Both the position numbers and the translations under genes were made by a program. A stretch of 64,000 nucleotides of DNA from Rhizomys pruinosus (taxonomy: Eukaryota; Chordata; Mammalia; Rodentia; Spalacidae), in assembly GCA_009823505.1 (NCBI GenBank), contig VZQC01009555.1, positions 245,542-309,541 of the forward strand, read 5' to 3'. Shown one piece after another: positions 34,446 to 45,636 of the stretch (positions are counted from its first letter, which is position 1; each line of letters begins with the position of its first letter). The notes below the pieces were generated by a model. The model had not been told where the DNA came from. It searched no databases and worked only from the letters and a program-made list of their open reading frames with translations.

Positions 34446-36400
34446 CTCATTTGTGGATTCTAACACCAAATATTTATGTGAGTATATATCCTGATGTAAC
34501 TATAGGAGCCAGGAAATGGAAAATAGTACAGTTTGTAAAGATACAGAAAGAGCCTAAGAGGGAAGGCTGTAAGGAGACAGCTGTTACTGAGGGGGAACAG
34601 GTAAAGTGGGGGTAACAAAATGGAAAGGGGAGACAGACGGAGGAAAGGGGGACCACAGGAAGCAGGTATTAGCAAGGGTGAGATGGGGAAAATGGGGTTG
34701 CTTTAACTGGGTAGGGAGGGAAAGGGTTAAACGGAAAGAGAAAGGAGAGAGAAAAGCTTAGCTGGCTTGAAAAACCAGAGGGAAACATGAGTTCAAAAAC
34801 ATAGTGAAAAATTACACACACAGTACTTCTATGTGAGTCCATGTGTATAACAGAAGGCCATCTCACAAGAAATAGTACCACATGGGAGAAACCCCACTTT
34901 GAGTTGTTGGCCAGGATAGTCCAAGAGACTCCCAAATTATGTAGGCTAATGCCACAGGCTTTGATTGCCTCCCACAACTTGAAGGTAAGTTCCTACTGCT
35001 GAAGAGAGGACATACTCCAGACACAGGATTTGGAGCAATGGACGGGGAACTCACCTGGAAGCCACCTCCCAGAAGTGTAGCTCTCATTGTTTTGAAAGAT
35101 GCTAAGGGAGAATGTCAATCAATGGTCCAACCCTAGGTTCAAGACCCAATAACCACAACAACTGGCACAGCAAACTGTATTGGTATTCTTATCAACAACT
35201 ACCACATTAGATTTAAAACCTACTTGATGAGAGGGAACTCATGTCTGGTACTCTAAAATACACATAACTGGAGAAGTCATAACTCTTAGAGAAAGCCACA
35301 AGGCTGTCATAACCCTAGACTAATGTAGACAAATGTAATTTCTTACTATGTGAAAAATATATATCCTTATATTTACAGATAAGTATCCCAGTGACCATTC
35401 ATCAAAGAAGCTTTTCTTTCTTTTTTTTAATTTTATTTATTTCTGTATGTGTATGAATGTACTGTCTGCATGCAGGTTTGTGCACCCGTGTCGTGCAATG
35501 CAGCGGAGGTCAGAAGAGGGTGTCAGATTCCTCTGGAACTGGAGTTCTCCTGGAATTGGAGTTTCAGACGGTTCTCAGCTGCCATGTGGGTGCTGGGGAT
35601 CGAACCCAGGTCCTCTGTAAGAGCGGTCGGCACTCTTAACCACTAGGCCATCTCTCCAGCCCCCAAAGAAGCTTTTCTTGCAACAGATGGTGACTATTAG
35701 AATTATACAACTGGTCATGCACAGAGACTGTCTGTGAAATGCCCAATCCTAGGTGTCACATCTACAATGGAACCTCTGCAACTAAGCCTCGTGAACATAG
35801 CAGAACAAGGGGTCGAGAGACTAAGGCATCTGTTAACTCTTATCAATGAAGTTCCCTCATGCAGCAGAGGTCCATGAACAGAAAACGACACAGATGGCCA
35901 AGTGTAGAGAAGTCTGCAGACTGTGGGTCCTTGGAGAAGTCTCCCATATTAGACCTCTCCAATCCAGGGTTCAGGAGCTAGTAGAAGGGGGGGGTGGAAA
36001 ATTATAAAAGTCAGGGTGGAAAAATCCATGCTCATACTGACATAGTGTCTTACTGGCTCATGTGAACTTACAGTGCAAGACCCATGTAAACTCAAGCAGA
36101 CAAAAACCTAGCACAGAACTGTGAAAATGGTCAGCAGGCCCCAAGAACTCTCGGCAGCTTATTACTGCTGGGTGAGAAAGAGCTGATCTTGAAAGGGGGA
36201 TGGGCTCTAGATAGGCCAAGTACACCTCAGTGGATGAACTTACACTCAGGGAGGTTTAGGGCCACTAACTTGTATTGCTAGGCCATAACATCAATGGCAT
36301 GCAATCCAGTGGGGGGCTATGTGAGTATGTCACTAGGGAAGCAGGTACAAAGATGCTTGAGATGTGGTGTATGGAATACACAAAAATTCAATTACAATTT
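34446..36400 (+). mobile_element. Older L1 long 3'UTR
   Basis: Starts after the degraded ORF2 end and shares blocks with the tails at 7.7-9.2 kb and 10.1 kb (gagttgttggccaggatagtccaagag-type). It ends gatgtggtgtatggaataca then caaaaattcaattacaattt. The B2 at 35419 is nested within it. Confidence 0.8.
35419..35664 (-). mobile_element. B2 SINE, expanded subtype
   Basis: Reverse-strand B2 with TSD aaagaagcttttctt at 35404-35418 and 35665-35679. It carries the gttctcctggaattggag expansion. Confidence 0.95.
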
Positions 36401-36519
36401 TTTAAATTTCAAAGTTAGAAAGGTATTATTCTCTATCATAGAAATTTTGTACTAATTTTTATTCAATATTATATAAATGTTAATGCATTTTAAATTGTAA
36501 CAACAATGTAAATATTTTT

Positions 36520-36825
36520 TATTCTTTGAGAATTTCATACATGAGTACTGTGTTTACATCATTTTTAACCTTTTCTCTCAAGACCCCTTTGAACTCTCTC
36601 CATATAACCCCATCCTCACTCATGAACTCTTCTTTATTACTGATTCATATGCATACACTGTACATACTTACACACATATAATATATATGTAGTCTACTGA
36701 GTCTCTTTAGTGGAGCTTCTGTGTACATTTGTTTAGGACTGGCCCCTGTCAGGGATCTCCTCCCTGAGAAAACTAGTTCTCCTCTCGTCAGTAGCCATGG
36801 ATGGTCTGTAGCTAGCTCTAGAATA
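36520..36825 (-). mobile_element. Possible L1 (Lx-like) 3'UTR remnant
   Basis: The run gagaatttcatacatgagta, followed by pyrimidine-rich text and gatctcctccctgagaaaac, resembles reverse-complement Lx 3'UTR and the block at 18.54 kb. Family assignment is from memory. Confidence 0.5.
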
Positions 36826-38560
36826 TCATAACTTGAATGTTAGAGGAGATTTTACATAATAGTAGCCAATCCTTAGTCATTAAATATTTATTTGTGTATT
36901 TAACATTAAAAAACACTGAAACCTATATCTTTTCTTCTAAGTGATTTAATTTCTAAAGTCGGAAATTTCTGCTCACAGGTAAATGAGTTTCTCATCAGCT
37001 ACAGGATTTCCTTAAGCTTGACAATTTCCTGTTCTTCATCAATTGATTGCCGTTTAACTCCTTTTTTTCATTGAATGAAATGTATTCAATTGTAATTATC
37101 CCTTCCAAATTTAATTTCGCTCTTCTGTGCCCGCAGCTATCACAGCATTTGACCTTCCACTCTTTCGCTATTATTTCCTAGTTTTTCTGGTATTTGTAAC
37201 TTCCAGAAAGGACCATCTGTGGATTTAATTAACTTGTTGAATTGTCCTTCCTCCAGATCATTAATGAAGCTGTTAAGTAACTTTGATCCTAATGCTCATG
37301 TCTGTGGTATCACAATGGTCCTTCAACCCCAATTATTCAGTGTTTCCATTTACAGTCTTCTTTACTAACATTCCCTGGTCACTTCTGAAAGCATTGAAAG
37401 TATCACTTCTGAAGAATTTGAAATTACATGTGCATTATAATGCATATGTTCTTGCCCCTCTCCCCAAATGCTGAATTAACTGTCATTAGTAGAATAGCAA
37501 TTTACAGCTTCAATTTCCAAGGACATCCTGAAAACTTAAAAGAACAGTTCAAATATTTAACATCTTAAATACTGTTCTATTGATCTTTGAAATTGTCTGG
37601 ATACTCTTTCTCCAAAGCAGGAATGTCTATTGTTTCAAGAACTCTCTTCTAATAATATTTTTAAAATGTAGTTGCAATTGAATATATATGAAATGGTGGC
37701 CTTCCCTTGTTCCTACATCTTTTGCAGGAGCAAATGTTTCATACTATCTGATTATTTTCAATGTAATTATAATATAGTTATATATATAAATTATCATGTT
37801 GGCCAAAGTTCCTTGTGACCTCTCCTCTGTGGGTCAAGCACAACGTTAGAACCGCAGGCCCGCCCTCTGATTAAAGGTCCTGCGTTAAGTATTCACATTT
37901 ACCTCTACTTTCTCCTTCAGACATTAATAAAAAAACACAGTAAATATAAATTACAGAGGCCTAAAGCCTCAAGGGCAAGGCACACGGGAGGGAAACAGGA
38001 GCAGCAGCATTCTAGAAGCTGGGAAAGAGATGGATGAGCGTTAATTCAATGGGAAGGAGAAAAAGAGGTCACAGCACACTGTGGAGAACGCCCGGAGCAA
38101 CCAGATTTGACGACAGATCTTGGGCATGAAGGGCCTCGGTTATCTCCAGATCTGTGAGAAATCATGAGGATAAAAGAGGAAAATTAATTGGAAATTATAT
38201 TAAAAACAGTTTCATTGCTGAGGGTTTCGCCATCACCCAGCCAGTCTGTTCCCCTCCTAGGCACAGCAGATGCAGCAGCTATCCCCAGCAGAGCAGACCA
38301 CAAATCCAAGCAGGAGGGCAGAATGCTGTGGCACAGAGGGGCTCCGAGTGAAATTTATACACTGAACTTTTCAACTCATTTGCCTTTTCCTCCACAGTTG
38401 GCTCTAGAAATGCTAGCAATCGGATCTACTTTCTCAGAACACTGAAAAGATGTTCTCTCTAAGTCCTGTGTACCTCAAAACAATGATCCTAGAGCTGATG
38501 ACATCAGAATCCCACACAGATAAACTAAATTACAAATAAACATTTAGTATTTCAACTTAA
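36826..38560. other. Non-repetitive stretch, no gene recognised
   Basis: No intact coding sequence recognised. A possible ancient LINE remnant lies at 37.2-37.4 kb. A GC-richer patch at 37840-38120 and short ORFs at 38154-38445 have no recognisable motif. Confidence 0.55.
37225..37420 (+). mobile_element. Possible ancient CR1/L3-like LINE remnant
   Basis: The run cagatcattaatgaagctgt, then taagtaactttgatcctaat and a tctgtggtatcaca-like block, resembles the conserved 3' part of CR1/L3 LINEs (the region encoding the last RT block). Similarity is by memory and weak. Confidence 0.35.
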
Positions 38561-38574
38561 AAGTGAACAGAGAG

Positions 38575-38774
38575 AGGGGCTGGAGAGATGGCCTTGCGGT
38601 TAAGAGCTCCGACTGCTCTTGCAGAGGACCCGGGTTCCATCTCCAGCACCCACATGGCGGCTGAGAACCGTCTTTAACTCCAGTTCCAGGGGAGTCCAAT
38701 GCCCTCTTCTGATCTCCAAGGCACTGCACGACACGGGGGCACAAACCTACATGCAGACAGTACATTCATAACCA

Positions 38775-38821
<47 letters not shown>
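38575..38821 (+). mobile_element. B2 SINE with (AAAT)n tail
   Basis: From ggggctggagagatggcctt to a perfect aaat array at about 38780-38821. TSD aagtgaacagagag at 38561-38574 and in the 38822-38835 flank. Confidence 0.95.
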
Positions 38822-38823
<2 letters not shown>

Positions 38824-38835
38824 GTGAACAGAGAG

Positions 38836-39429
38836 GAAGGGGCTGAAGGGGGCCTGAGAAAAGCAAAGACAAGAACAGTTTAGCAGAAACTGTTAAGCTT
38901 AGGTAAGCAGACACCATTAAATAGTAAGCAAATATGAAAAAGAAGATCTTACTGATACCTTCAGAAATACCCAGAAAAGAATAGGCTACAGCACCAAAAG
39001 TAGTATTTAGTAAATGGCACTGAAGACTGTTAAACATGCATAATTCAATATATGAGAAAGATAAGATAGATGGAAATCCCAGCCACACCTATAAAAGAAT
39101 AAAATAATAAATAAAAAAGATAAAGAGAGGAAGCATGCAGAAGTAATGAAATAATTAGAATTATATATGTGTATATGTATGTAGGAATGTATTTTATATA
39201 TGTATATATGTATATTTATAAATGTATATATATATTAATACTATATATTATATATATAATATAACCAAAGAAGAGGAGGAGAAATTGAGAGGAAGTGGGG
39301 GTCATGAGAAGGTGACTGTGAGGGATGGAAATAATGGCAATACAATACTCATGTATGAAACTCACAAAATAATAAGTCACTTTAAGAAACTGCCAAAATT
39401 AAACATTAAAAATATTATTTGACCAATAA
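38836..39429. other. No gene; AT microsatellite at 39160-39265
   Basis: AT-rich flank with an alternating ta-rich, imperfect microsatellite at about 39160-39265. No coding signal. Confidence 0.6.
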
Positions 39430-39921
39430 ATAGAATTGTAGGCTGAACAGACAATTCTCAAAAGAAAAATACACATGGCCAATAAATACTTAGAAAATGC
39501 TCCACATTCTTATGGATCAAGAAAATAAATGCAAATTAAAGCTATTTTGAGACTCCATCATGCTCTGGTTAGAATGCTTCACCAAGAACACATGTTACAC
39601 AGTTGCACCCATCCTGGGTGTGAGCCCAAAGGACTCCTGTCAGCATTCCAGAGACACCTGCACATCTATGTTACTATTTTACCATGTATAATGAATAAGA
39701 AATGGATCCAGCCTAGATGTTCACCAATGCATGAAAGGATAAAGGAAACCTGGTGTTTATACACAAAGAGATTATATACAACCATAAATTAAAATGGAAT
39801 TGTGACATTTGAAAGAACATGGGCAGAAATAGAGATCATCGTGTTAAGCAGAAAAGGCCAGACTCAGAAAAACATATATTTTATGTTTTCTCTCATATAC
39901 AGAATCTAATACATTTGCATG

Positions 39922-39980
<59 letters not shown>

Positions 39981-40190
39981 AACTAGAAGGAGGACCATGA
40001 GAAAAAATGAATGGAATACCTGTGATATGAAAGCTGAAGGGGGGTTCTATTTGGGGTAGGAAGGAGGTTAGAAAGAATGGGATGAAGGATGGTGGGGGTT
40101 CTGAATAAGAAGAAAATACAGTAATATAAATTTATGAAAGCACCCTAATGAATCCCACTATAGTATAGTAAAATTAAGTAAATATCAAAT
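39430..40190 (+). pseudogene. Old L1 (Lx-like) ORF2 C-terminus and 3'UTR
   Basis: Reads attctcaaaagaaaaataca and ggatcaagaaaataaatgca, then caccaatgcatgaaaggata and a tacacaaagagattatatac block. These align in order with the L1 C-terminal region but are strongly diverged. The 3'UTR contains the GA repeat at 39932 and ends near the ctaatgaatcccactatagt block. It is the oldest-looking L1 coding remnant in the window. Confidence 0.7.
39932..39977 (+). repeat. (GA)n microsatellite
   Basis: Perfect GA dinucleotides for about 46 bp, preceded by a short gt run. Confidence 0.97.
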
Positions 40191-40478
40191 AAATCAATGG
40201 ACAACAGTATACAGAATAAAACCAATAAAAATTAAACAACTTAAATCTGTGGTAAACAACAGGAGTTCTAGAAACAAAGGACAGAAAATGCATGCCTGTC
40301 ACCAACACTTCCTAAACAGATCCCAGAAATGGAACCACACATCTGGAACTGAAAGGCTATTCAAATGCTCATTATATTTGTTTACCAAAAGACCCTCTGG
40401 AAAGCAGGTGAACATCAAATTGTGTAAAAATGAAGATGAAAAATAGCCTCACATTTCCAGATAAAATAGTATAAGATT

Positions 40479-40696
40479 AGGGCTGGAGAGATGGCTCAGC
40501 AGTTAAGAGCGCTGACTGCTCTTGCAGAGGGCCTGGGTTCGATTCCCAGCACCCACATGGAGGCTAAGAACCATCTTTAACTCCAGTTCCAGGGAAATCA
40601 GACACCCTCTTCTGACCTCAGCAGCACATGTAGGTTCGTTGCACGACACAAGTGCAACCAACCTACATGCAGACAGTGCACTAATACACATAAAAA
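40479..40696 (+). mobile_element. B2 SINE with TSD
   Basis: From agggctggagagatggctca. TSD agtataagatt at 40468-40478 and 40697-40707. It contains a small insertion (cagcagcacatgtaggttcg region) relative to other B2 copies. Confidence 0.95.
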
Positions 40697-40784
40697 AGTA
40701 TAAGATTTAAAACTGAAAGATGACAAGTATACAGTGATATAAATACTACTGATAGAGAAACAGATAAGAAATGACTGGAGAAGA

Positions 40785-40905
40785 GAAGGCAGGCAGCAGT
40801 AAGGAGTGACATTGGACCCAGGTTTGAATTCCCAGCACCAACCTGGCAGTTAAAGACCATCCATAACTCCAGTGGCAGAGAAATTTGAGGCTCTCTTACA
40901 ATGGT
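40785..40905 (+). mobile_element. Degraded B2/B3-type fragment
   Basis: The reading ggacccaggtttgaattccc, followed by ccatccataactccagtggc, fits the middle of a B2/B3 SINE. The head and tail are lost. Confidence 0.6.
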
Positions 40906-40927
40906 AAAAATGAAAGAAAGGTACGAC

Positions 40928-41079
40928 TGAGTGTGATGGTGCATGCCTTTAATCCCAGCACTTGGGAGGCAGAGGCAGGCAGATCTCTGTGAGTTCAAGG
41001 CCAGCATGGTCTACATAGTGAGTCCCAGGACAGCTGGGGCTACAGGGAGGTCCTATCTAAAAAAGACCCCCCAAAAAAG
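40928..41079 (+). mobile_element. B1 SINE
   Basis: From the tgagtgtgatggtgcatgcc region through gaggcaggcagatctctgtg to gggctacagggaggtcctat and a short A-rich end. Confidence 0.93.
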
Positions 41080-41384
41080 GAAATAAAATAATGAGTTTTA
41101 TTAACTCAGGAAACATTTGGAATTCTCATTTATGGTGATTATGAATAGAAATAGATTTAAACAATTTGGAAACCATTTGTCAATTTCTACTAAAACTGAA
41201 CAAATTCATACCAAACAATTCTAGAGTGCATAAATATGGTAGATGAAAACTGTGTGCAAGAATATTCATTGTAAAAAAAATGGGAGCTGGAAAGAAGCCA
41301 AATGTCTTACCACAGAGTAGAACACAACATGGTTATTCATAAAACTAAATTCTGCTCCACAACTAGTATTTTTTTAAATGACAG

Positions 41385-41386
<2 letters not shown>

Positions 41387-41418
<32 letters not shown>
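41387..41418 (+). repeat. (CA)n microsatellite
   Basis: About 16 CA units. Confidence 0.95.
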
Positions 41419-41422
<4 letters not shown>

Positions 41423-41512
41423 GTGTCTCACAGTTTTAATCTTGAACAAAAGGAGATTGTACAAAAGAGCCCAAATCATTTGATTTCCTTTGATATTCAA
41501 AATAAGTAAAAC

Positions 41513-41632
41513 TGCAAATGTGGTGGCACACACCTGTGATCCCAGAACACAGCAGGCAGAGACAGGAAGACTGAAGACCCGTTTTAGTCTATCTGTGGCT
41601 ACAAGGTGAGATCCTGCCTCAAACACGAACTG
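41513..41632 (+). mobile_element. Old B1-like SINE
   Basis: The blocks aatgtggtggcacacacctg, tgatcccag and gctacaaggtgagatcctgc follow the B1 order but are diverged and shortened. The minisatellite starts about 30 bp later. Confidence 0.65.
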
Positions 41633-41662
41633 ATCCAGTGTTAGGAGTCCAGGATGGTGATT

Positions 41663-42276
41663 GCTCTTGGTACAGTCTGTGACGGCTCTTGGTACAGTCT
41701 GTGACCACTCTTGGTACAGTCTGTGACGGCTCTTGGTACAGTCTGTGACCACTCTTGGTACAGTCTGTGACCACTCTTGGTACAGTCTGTGACCACTCTT
41801 GGTACAGTCTGTGACAGCTCTTAGTACAGTCTCTGACTGCTCTTGGTACAGTCTGTGATCACTCTTGGTACAGTCTGTGACCACTCTTGGTACAGTCTGT
41901 GACCACTCTTGGTACAGTCTGTGACCACTCTTGGTACAGTCTGTGACAGCTCTTGGTACAGTCTGTGACAGCTCGTGGAACAGTCTGTCATCGCTCTTGG
42001 TACAGTCTGTGACAGCTCTTGGTACAGTCTGTGATCACTCTTGGTACAGTCTGTGACCACTCTTGGTACAGTCTGTGACCACTCTTGGTACAGTCTGTGA
42101 CCACTCTTGGTACAGTCTGTGACCACTCTTGGTACAGTCTGTGACAGCTCTTGGAACAGTCTGTCATCGCTCTTGGTACAGTCTGTGACAGCTCTTGGTA
42201 CAGTCTGTGATCACTCTTGGTGCAGTCTGTGACCACTCTTGGTACAGTCTGTGATCACTCTTGGTACAGTCTGTGA
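41663..42276 (+). repeat. 22-bp minisatellite, ~28 copies
   Basis: The unit gctcttggtacagtctgtga plus two variable bases repeats for 614 bp without length change. Unit variants (cc-a, ca-g, cg-g, tc-a at the junction) form a pattern. A marked variant pair, ggaacagtctgtcatcg, recurs at 41977 and 42153, exactly 176 bp or eight units apart. As 22 is not a multiple of three and the minus strand lacks stops, long repetitive ORFs arise there. They show no other coding evidence. Confidence 0.98.
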
Positions 42277-42496
42277 AGAGCAGAATCTTGAGGGAAGGGG
42301 ATCAAGTCTTCTACTTTTTGTCCTGTTTCAATTACCAAAAATGTTTCTCTTTATAAAAATGTACTGATGTACAACATTCCAACAGAAAACTAAGTTTATT
42401 CTATAAAGGGGATGTGAAACAGAACTGGAATAATTATAAATGTCATTTCACATCAACTATATGAAGAAGGAAACAATAGTTCCATTAATTAAATCA
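42277..42496. other. No gene recognised
   Basis: Short flank between the minisatellite and a SINE. Nothing recognised. Confidence 0.5.
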
Positions 42497-42690
42497 AGAA
42501 GCCCCTGGGTTTAATCATCAAAACAGCATAACCTGGGCACATGCCTGTAATCCCAGCTCTCTGGAAGTAGAATCAGGAGGAACAGAAATTCATGGTCACC
42601 TTCAGCTCCACAGTGACTGTGAGGGTAGCCTGTGGCACATAAGACTCTTCTCTAAATAAATAAGTAAATAAATAAGAAATAAAGTCCTTC
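42497..42690 (+). mobile_element. B4/B1-related composite SINE
   Basis: The reading cctgggtttaatcatcaaaa, then gcacatgcctgtaatcccag and ttcatggtcaccttcagctc, ends in an aaat-rich tail. It is B4-like in order, diverged, and without a clear TSD. Confidence 0.55.
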
Positions 42691-43857
42691 CATTGTGCAC
42701 TTACATTTCATGTGATTTAAATATGCATAATCTACTTCTGAGAAAGTTTCCTAAGTTTCTGTAAATTTTCTACATCTGCTTTTTTATTCTTTCTAAGCCT
42801 AAGAAGAACACAATTTACCAATTTTTTACTAAGTCAAATTCTGCTAAAGTGCAGAAATTGGGAAGAGAGAAAATGATAGTGGCTTGAATAGAAGAAAAAA
42901 AAATTTTCAAGGAAACATTCAACAATGCAAACACGTATTAACAAGGAACAGAACTTTCTTATTGTGCTGCTGGAAGTATCTCTCAACCCCAAACCTGACA
43001 CCCATGGGATTTCCAACATGTCACCTAGCCCCTTCAAGCCTCAGTTCCCTCGCATATAAAATGACAATAGTTTTCCTCTTATCACCCATTTAAGTACTTG
43101 AAATAATGGCTGGCACACAGCCACTCGCCGAAGATTAGCTATTGATGGAGTCCTAGAGTGAGAACAGGAAAAGTTCGCTGCTCAGATACAAGCACATGGC
43201 TGACTGATAATTACTGATGTGCAAATGTGGCATTAATGTCATGAAAACGTACTTACTAGATGTGAAAAGGGGCTTTATCACTCAGGAATTCATCCATTCA
43301 GAAATAGTTCCTGAATGCACACTGAGTTCCAGGCCCTATTCTGAGAGCTAAGCTGCACAGCAAGACCCTGAGGAAACATTGGCATGATTTAGCTCCCAGG
43401 GAGGGAAGATGCCACAGGAGAGATGGATGAGTGATGCACGCTGCTCCTGAGCCAGCCTAAGACAGAGCAAAGCCAGGGCTGGAGATGCTGGTGTCCCAGC
43501 AAGACTCAGCACAGGATCTTAACTGAGTGGAGTGAAAGCACTCAGTAAGCTTGACCTTGCAGTAAGTGACTTCCTTGTGAACGTACAGAGGCTCACATGT
43601 CTCAGGAAGCCATCAAACGAGGCTCAGGAAGCTCACAAAACTCAGGAAGTTCAGAAAGTTAGAGTTATTCTTGAGGACCCTCACCCAAGGCTATACAAGC
43701 AGTAATCATTTCCTAGGGAACTGCATGTAGACTCATGTAAATATTCACTGACAGTTTCATAATGTACACAATGAATTGAAGGATTATCACATGCATTCTG
43801 CTGTCTTTCATCACCACCCTTCCCCACTAACACTCTCTTCTCCCCAGTTTTCTGTTT
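42691..43857. other. No gene recognised
   Basis: Contains small direct repeats of ctcaggaag around 43600-43650. No coding or repeat-family signature recognised. Confidence 0.55.
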
Positions 43858-44440
43858 GTGAAGGGGCAGAAGGAATGCACCACCCAGAAGAGGGAGAGAA
43901 GCACAGCAAAAGGACACCTAGACATGATGCAGCCCCTGCATCATAAACTCACTGCAACTGTGATTTCCTGCATAAGAACTGCCCGACAGCTCTTCATCGT
44001 GGATGTGGGAGTGGCCCGGGAGCCCTCTTACAAGACTATTGGCAGTTAATGGTTGTATCTGGGGAACTCATTCCTTCAGGGATGTAGCCCCCTAATAACT
44101 TGGCCATGATCAGGAAACAACCTCCACCTATGCTTTTGCCAGCCACTCTAAACTTGCTGGGTCTCGAGTGGAGCTGGCTTCATGTTGAGTAACCATGCTC
44201 CAGGGATGCAGTGTTTGCAGCCTGGTAGGCTCCTCAGAGATGCTGCTGTTCAATAGTCAACCTCCCCCAGCCCTGCTCCTGAAGGAAACACCCATAAACT
44301 CATCAGTTCACCAAGACAGACTTGGGTGGAATCACTTTTCTGACCTAGTATCTGTGCCTTATCTGGGTGAGCAGGCATGTGTTCAGGGCTCCCCAAAAAA
44401 AGTCACACAACGGACCAGAAGGAAGATAAGAAATGGATCC
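43858..44440 (+). mobile_element. Possible old L1 (Lx-like) 3'UTR remnant
   Basis: The blocks cataaactcactgcaactgtg, tgcataagaactgcccgaca and ctattggcagttaatggttg match the order I recall in Lx 3'UTRs. The copy is strongly diverged and its limits are uncertain. Confidence 0.45.
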
Positions 44441-44659
44441 TGAATACATAGGAAAGAAGAGTCCAGACAAAGATAATGGTAATAATGCTCTAAGGTGTAG
44501 TTCTAATGCTTGAAAGTCAAAGGGATTAGACGTAAAAGTGTGTGAAGATAACAGAAGGTAGAAAAAGTGGTAAGTTCCTTCCTTCTCTGCTATGATATTT
44601 AAATAGCATAATATGGAACAGGCACACAGCACAAGGTTTAGTTTCTATTAAGTAATAAT

Positions 44660-44810
44660 TAAGGGCTGCTGAGATGGCTCATTGGATAGAGGTACTTGAT
44701 CAGCACCCAAGGACCTGAGCTGGATCCCAAGAGACACATAGAGAAAGGAGAAGAGAGAACTGACTCCACAGGTTGTACTCTGACATCCATCCACGTGCCC
44801 ACCACGGCAT

Positions 44811-44859
<49 letters not shown>

Positions 44860-44890
44860 CACACGCAAATGAACAAATAAATAAATAAGT
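44660..44890 (+). mobile_element. RSINE1-like SINE with CA tail
   Basis: From gggctgctgagatggctcat through ggacctgagctggatcccaa and gagagaactgactccacagg to a CA-rich tail at 44815-44866, then aaataaataaat. The layout fits the old rodent SINE I know as RSINE1. Confidence 0.7.
44815..44866 (+). repeat. (CA)n microsatellite
   Basis: CA dinucleotides with two CG-containing interruptions, at the end of the SINE. Confidence 0.95.
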
Positions 44891-45636
44891 CATTGTTTTT
44901 AAAATAATCACTACAGACACTAAATGATCTCCTTGACTTAGGAAAGCATGGCTGCCATGAGAAACACTAGGTCAGATGTAAGTAGAAAAAGAAATTCAAA
45001 TATCTATGAATACTTGGAATTCATAGGAAACACACAGGTGACAGTGGTGACTCACATATGTAGAGGGCAAGGGTCAAAAAACATTGAGGCTTATCATCTA
45101 GCACTTAACTTCATTTTACTGAGGGTCATAGTAATTTATTAGCAGTAAATAAAAATATGTTTTAAAATTTACTTCATATGTCATGAATATTTAAAAGTAA
45201 ATGGTCTGCCTAAAGGGAAAATGTGGCAATTTTAAGAAGCAGGGGATTAGCAGAGGCTTATCTGGGTAGGACTGTACTTTGAAGGACAAGGCTTGTCTAT
45301 GGTGTGATTAAAAGACTTGCTCATCCTCCTGAAATGAGCTGGCTAGGTCATATATACTAAAGTATCTCTCAACACGTGTTCATCAGTGAGTTAAAGAAGG
45401 TGACAGGATGCAGAAGATGCCAGATACCTTGTGATGGCTGATTGGATGAGATAGGGGGTAGGGGGGTGGGAGGGGAGAATTCAAGGATAAGTGATTACAT
45501 ACCATCCAGAAATACCAAGGATGAAGGTGTGTGATTGGCAGCATTTTCTCATTCTTTCCGAGATATATCACCATGACAGTGTGTAGCTTTGCAGACTAAT
45601 GTAGAAACTTCTAAGAAGTTTTCTTATTCAATTTTC
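44891..45636. other. No gene recognised
   Basis: No repeat or coding motif recognised. A G-rich patch lies at 45450-45476. Confidence 0.55.

Noticed and set aside
39160..39265. AT-rich alternating tract as a replication origin or matrix-attachment site
   Set aside because: Nothing beyond base composition supports this; it reads as a decayed TA microsatellite.
41363..42236. Long repetitive minus-strand ORFs (up to 173 codons, units like TDCTKSGHRLYQE) as a novel repeat protein
   Set aside because: They follow automatically from a stop-free 22-bp minisatellite unit cycling through all frames. No promoter, splice or homology evidence.
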